Position numbers and translations under genes: made by a program. Source: Heterocephalus glaber (lineage: Eukaryota; Chordata; Mammalia; Rodentia; Bathyergidae). From it: 64,000 bases of DNA. The notes beneath the pieces were generated by a model. The model saw only the letters and a list, made by a program, of their open reading frames with translations. It ran no database searches and was not told the DNA's origin. Shown here in pieces: positions 61,929 to 64,000 of the stretch; within the stretch, counting starts at the first letter, position 1; every line of letters starts with the position of its first letter. The DNA lies in contig NW_004624855.1 of assembly GCF_000247695.1 (NCBI RefSeq), positions 2,254,707 to 2,318,706 on the forward strand. The letters run 5' to 3'.

Positions 61929-62253
61929 GCCTAAGCTTTCCAAAGAAGTGTCATTGCATTATTTTTATTTGTAACAACTGTAAACCAATTTCCTCTACTA
62001 CTGTGTGATTCAATGTCACAAAACCAATAAGTAGTGGAACCAGGATTTGAACCTATATGTTAATATATTCCTATACTTGACTCTCTGTCCTAAAAAATGA
62101 GAAAAAATAATATTAACATCATTCTAATCTACCTGCTTAAAAAATGACAAAATTGGGCTATTCTCCTGAAGACCTCTGGTTATGACTGAACTTTGCCTAG
62201 ATTAACATGCCTGAACAATGCATTATCAAATCATTAAATCATTGGATACAACA

Positions 62254-62439
62254 GGCACAGCAGCATACACCTACAATCCCATCTACTCAGGAGGCTGAGG
62301 CAGGAGGATTGCAATTTGAGGCCAGCTGTAGCAATTTAGAGAGACCTGTCACGGAATAAATAAATAAATAGGGGTAATGCTGCAGCTCAGTGGCAGAACA
62401 TCCCTAGGTTCAATCCCCAGTACTGAAAGACAAAAAAAG
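62254..62439 (+). mobile_element. B1-dID fused SINE
   Basis: 7SL half 'actcaggaggctgaggcagg', then an (aaat)n linker, then the ID half 'ctgcagctcagtggcagaac' and 'gttcaatccccagtactg'. Confidence 0.8.
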
Positions 62440-63790
62440 CCCACTGGACTATAACAATATGCATAGTTATTACTTAGAAAAGGACCAATCCCTTAAAACA
62501 ATTCATTTGAATCTACCATAGAAATGGTTCTTGTAGTACCAACAAAAGTCAATCTAGTAACTGACTGGACCAGTTTGCTAGTGTAGTCGCTTCCCTATGT
62601 CTTTTAATCTGAGCCTAAGGAAACAAAAGTGTTGACCCAAATACACTTTGTTTCAAAAGTGCTCTCACAATTTACATCATTATAATGTAAACATCAGTTT
62701 AATCGTATTAATAAGATACTATATTAAGCACTGCGGGAAATAAAATATTTTAAAGACATATCTAATCCTTAAAGATCTCAGAATAAAGTGAATCTAAAAA
62801 GAAAATGTGGTAAAAAGCCCAGTGTGGATCTCTGGATGCACACTGAAACAAGAGCATATACTATTTCTTGGGTGGAGATGGGGAGAGCCAAGCTATTGAT
62901 AATTTTTTAGCCTATTATAAACTAGCATTGTCAGATCATAGTAGAAATCCATTACTATTGGCCAAATACCTTTGCAAGATTAATAAAGCCAAAATGGATG
63001 CAAAATCATGTTTAGAATAAATATCAGAGTTTAAGCATCAGAACAGATAACTCTGTAAAGTGACTCCATACTGTGGCATTTGGAAGAAAATTACAATGTT
63101 ACATGCTGCCTACTTTTACAGTGGGGAGCTATGCACCACCACCTCCAGAAGGAAGTGTCTACTTAAGGGATTTGGAGTTCTCAATTAAGGGAATTTTATA
63201 ACTATGCTTCAGTGTCCTCTATCAGGTAGAGAGTTGTGCATTCCAAATAACCAGTCAATCTGATACAATGCTTTGATTTTTAAAAAAATTCCAGTTATGG
63301 GGTTGCTGTCTTTTTCAAATAACCCATGAATCCAGAGAAGATAGAGCTGATTGTTTTCCTGTGGCATTTTGAATCCAGGTCTCATAATTCTAACCCCAGA
63401 CTCAGCTGTATATTTGGGTATCAGATGTTAAGGGAGGAGCAGATATGTAGCAAGTACTGAAGAGAGTTTCAATCATATCAACATTTTAGATGTTTCACAC
63501 ATTTTGATAGTTGGCTTTTATGGAAGTTTCTCAGTTTACAGACTTTTAATTATGGGAACATGAACATAATCCATAATCTTTACCAGATTTAGTACTGTGA
63601 GAGAAATGAATGTATAAGATTACTTTTTTGTGGTAAGGAGAGGACATTAGGTTACATTTTCAAGATTTATAGGTTTGTGTTTTATATCACCTCAGCCTCC
63701 TCTCTATTTGAAACCTAAGCCTATTGCTGTGCTAAAAACAAATTTCTATGCAGGGGCTATTGTCATTATAAAATTCTGTGGTCCTTTTTT

Positions 63791-63970
63791 CTTTGTGGTA
63801 TTGGGATCAGCCTAGGACCTTCACACTAAGCTACATCCCCAGCCCCCTTTTTAAATTCCTATTTTGAAACAGGGTCTTGCGAAGTTGCCCAGGCAGGGCT
63901 CAAATTTATGATCCTACTGCCTTAGTCCCCCAGAACGCTGGGATTATAGGTATGTGCTACCATGCCCAGC
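63791..63970 (-). mobile_element. B1-dID fused SINE
   Basis: Minus strand: 'actaagctacatccccagcc' (ID half), then 'gcccaggcagggctcaaatt', 'gctgggattataggtatgtg' and 'catgcccagct' (7SL half). Confidence 0.8.
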
Positions 63971-64000
63971 TTTCTATTTCTATTTTTATATATTATGATT

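Larger units (their letters stand above)
43650..64000. other. Intergenic DNA upstream of MAP3K4, no gene recognised
   Basis: Holds SINEs, LTR-like copies, L2 fragments, a hAT-type element and two small RNA-derived insertions, listed separately. Parts with nothing recognised include 43800-44500, 46000-46430, 47060-48520, 48770-50255, 53700-55500, 55625-56500, 56610-58320, 58710-59470, 59540-60250, 60350-61880 and 61945-62250. In mammals PLG is the next gene on this side of MAP3K4 but at a large distance, so an empty 20 kb is expected. Confidence 0.7.

Noticed and set aside
1..64000. CRISPR array, operon, phage or other prokaryotic system
   Set aside because: Intron-bearing gene, SINEs, L1 and CpG island show nuclear mammalian DNA; no spaced identical repeats or bacterial genes are present.

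Overview
This is a stretch of rodent nuclear DNA, most probably from a squirrel (Sciuridae). It is AT-rich and non-coding except for two short exons. It carries many copies of a tRNA-derived SINE whose body reads as a GGCCGGGGATTTAGCTCAG head, a CCTGCCTTGCAAGCGCAAGG middle and a GGTACC-poly(A) end, which I recognise as the squirrel form of the ID element. It also holds fused 7SL/tRNA SINEs (B1-dID type), rodent MaLR LTRs and a squirrel-type L1 3' end. The species cannot be fixed from the sequence alone.

The only protein-coding gene I can support is the 5' end of MAP3K4 (MEKK4/MTK1), on the minus strand. Coding exon 1 (43220-43341) lies in a CpG island. Intron 1 is about 34.5 kb (8755-43219). 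Coding exon 2 (8564-8754) joins exon 1 in frame to give residues 1-104 plus one base of codon 105. The remaining 1-8563 is the start of intron 2; the large third exon and the kinase domain lie beyond position 1. Upstream of the promoter (about 43.65-64 kb) is intergenic DNA with no gene I can support.

The 5' leader has an unusual start region. An 8-codon upstream ORF overlaps the weak-context annotated ATG as ATGA, and a second in-frame ATG (codon 22) sits in an ideal Kozak context. A YY1-type motif and a GC box mark a TATA-less promoter.

The rest is repeats of several ages: ancient L1M, L2, MIR and LTR fragments; squirrel L1 3' ends with a guanine-rich polypurine tract; about twenty ID SINEs, most with target-site duplications; and one solo-LTR-like element. 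Less ordinary items are a hAT-type miniature DNA transposon with terminal inverted repeats and an 8-bp target duplication (58334-58696), a fold-back ID element inserted as one unit (36977-37109), and two poly(A)-less RNA fragments with perfect target duplications: the 5' half of tRNA-Trp (59479-59516) and the first 34 nt of U2 snRNA (61895-61928). I found no novel multi-gene system. The most notable signals are these unusual retroposition products and the MAP3K4 start-codon arrangement. Repeat family names come from pattern recognition, not a database search.
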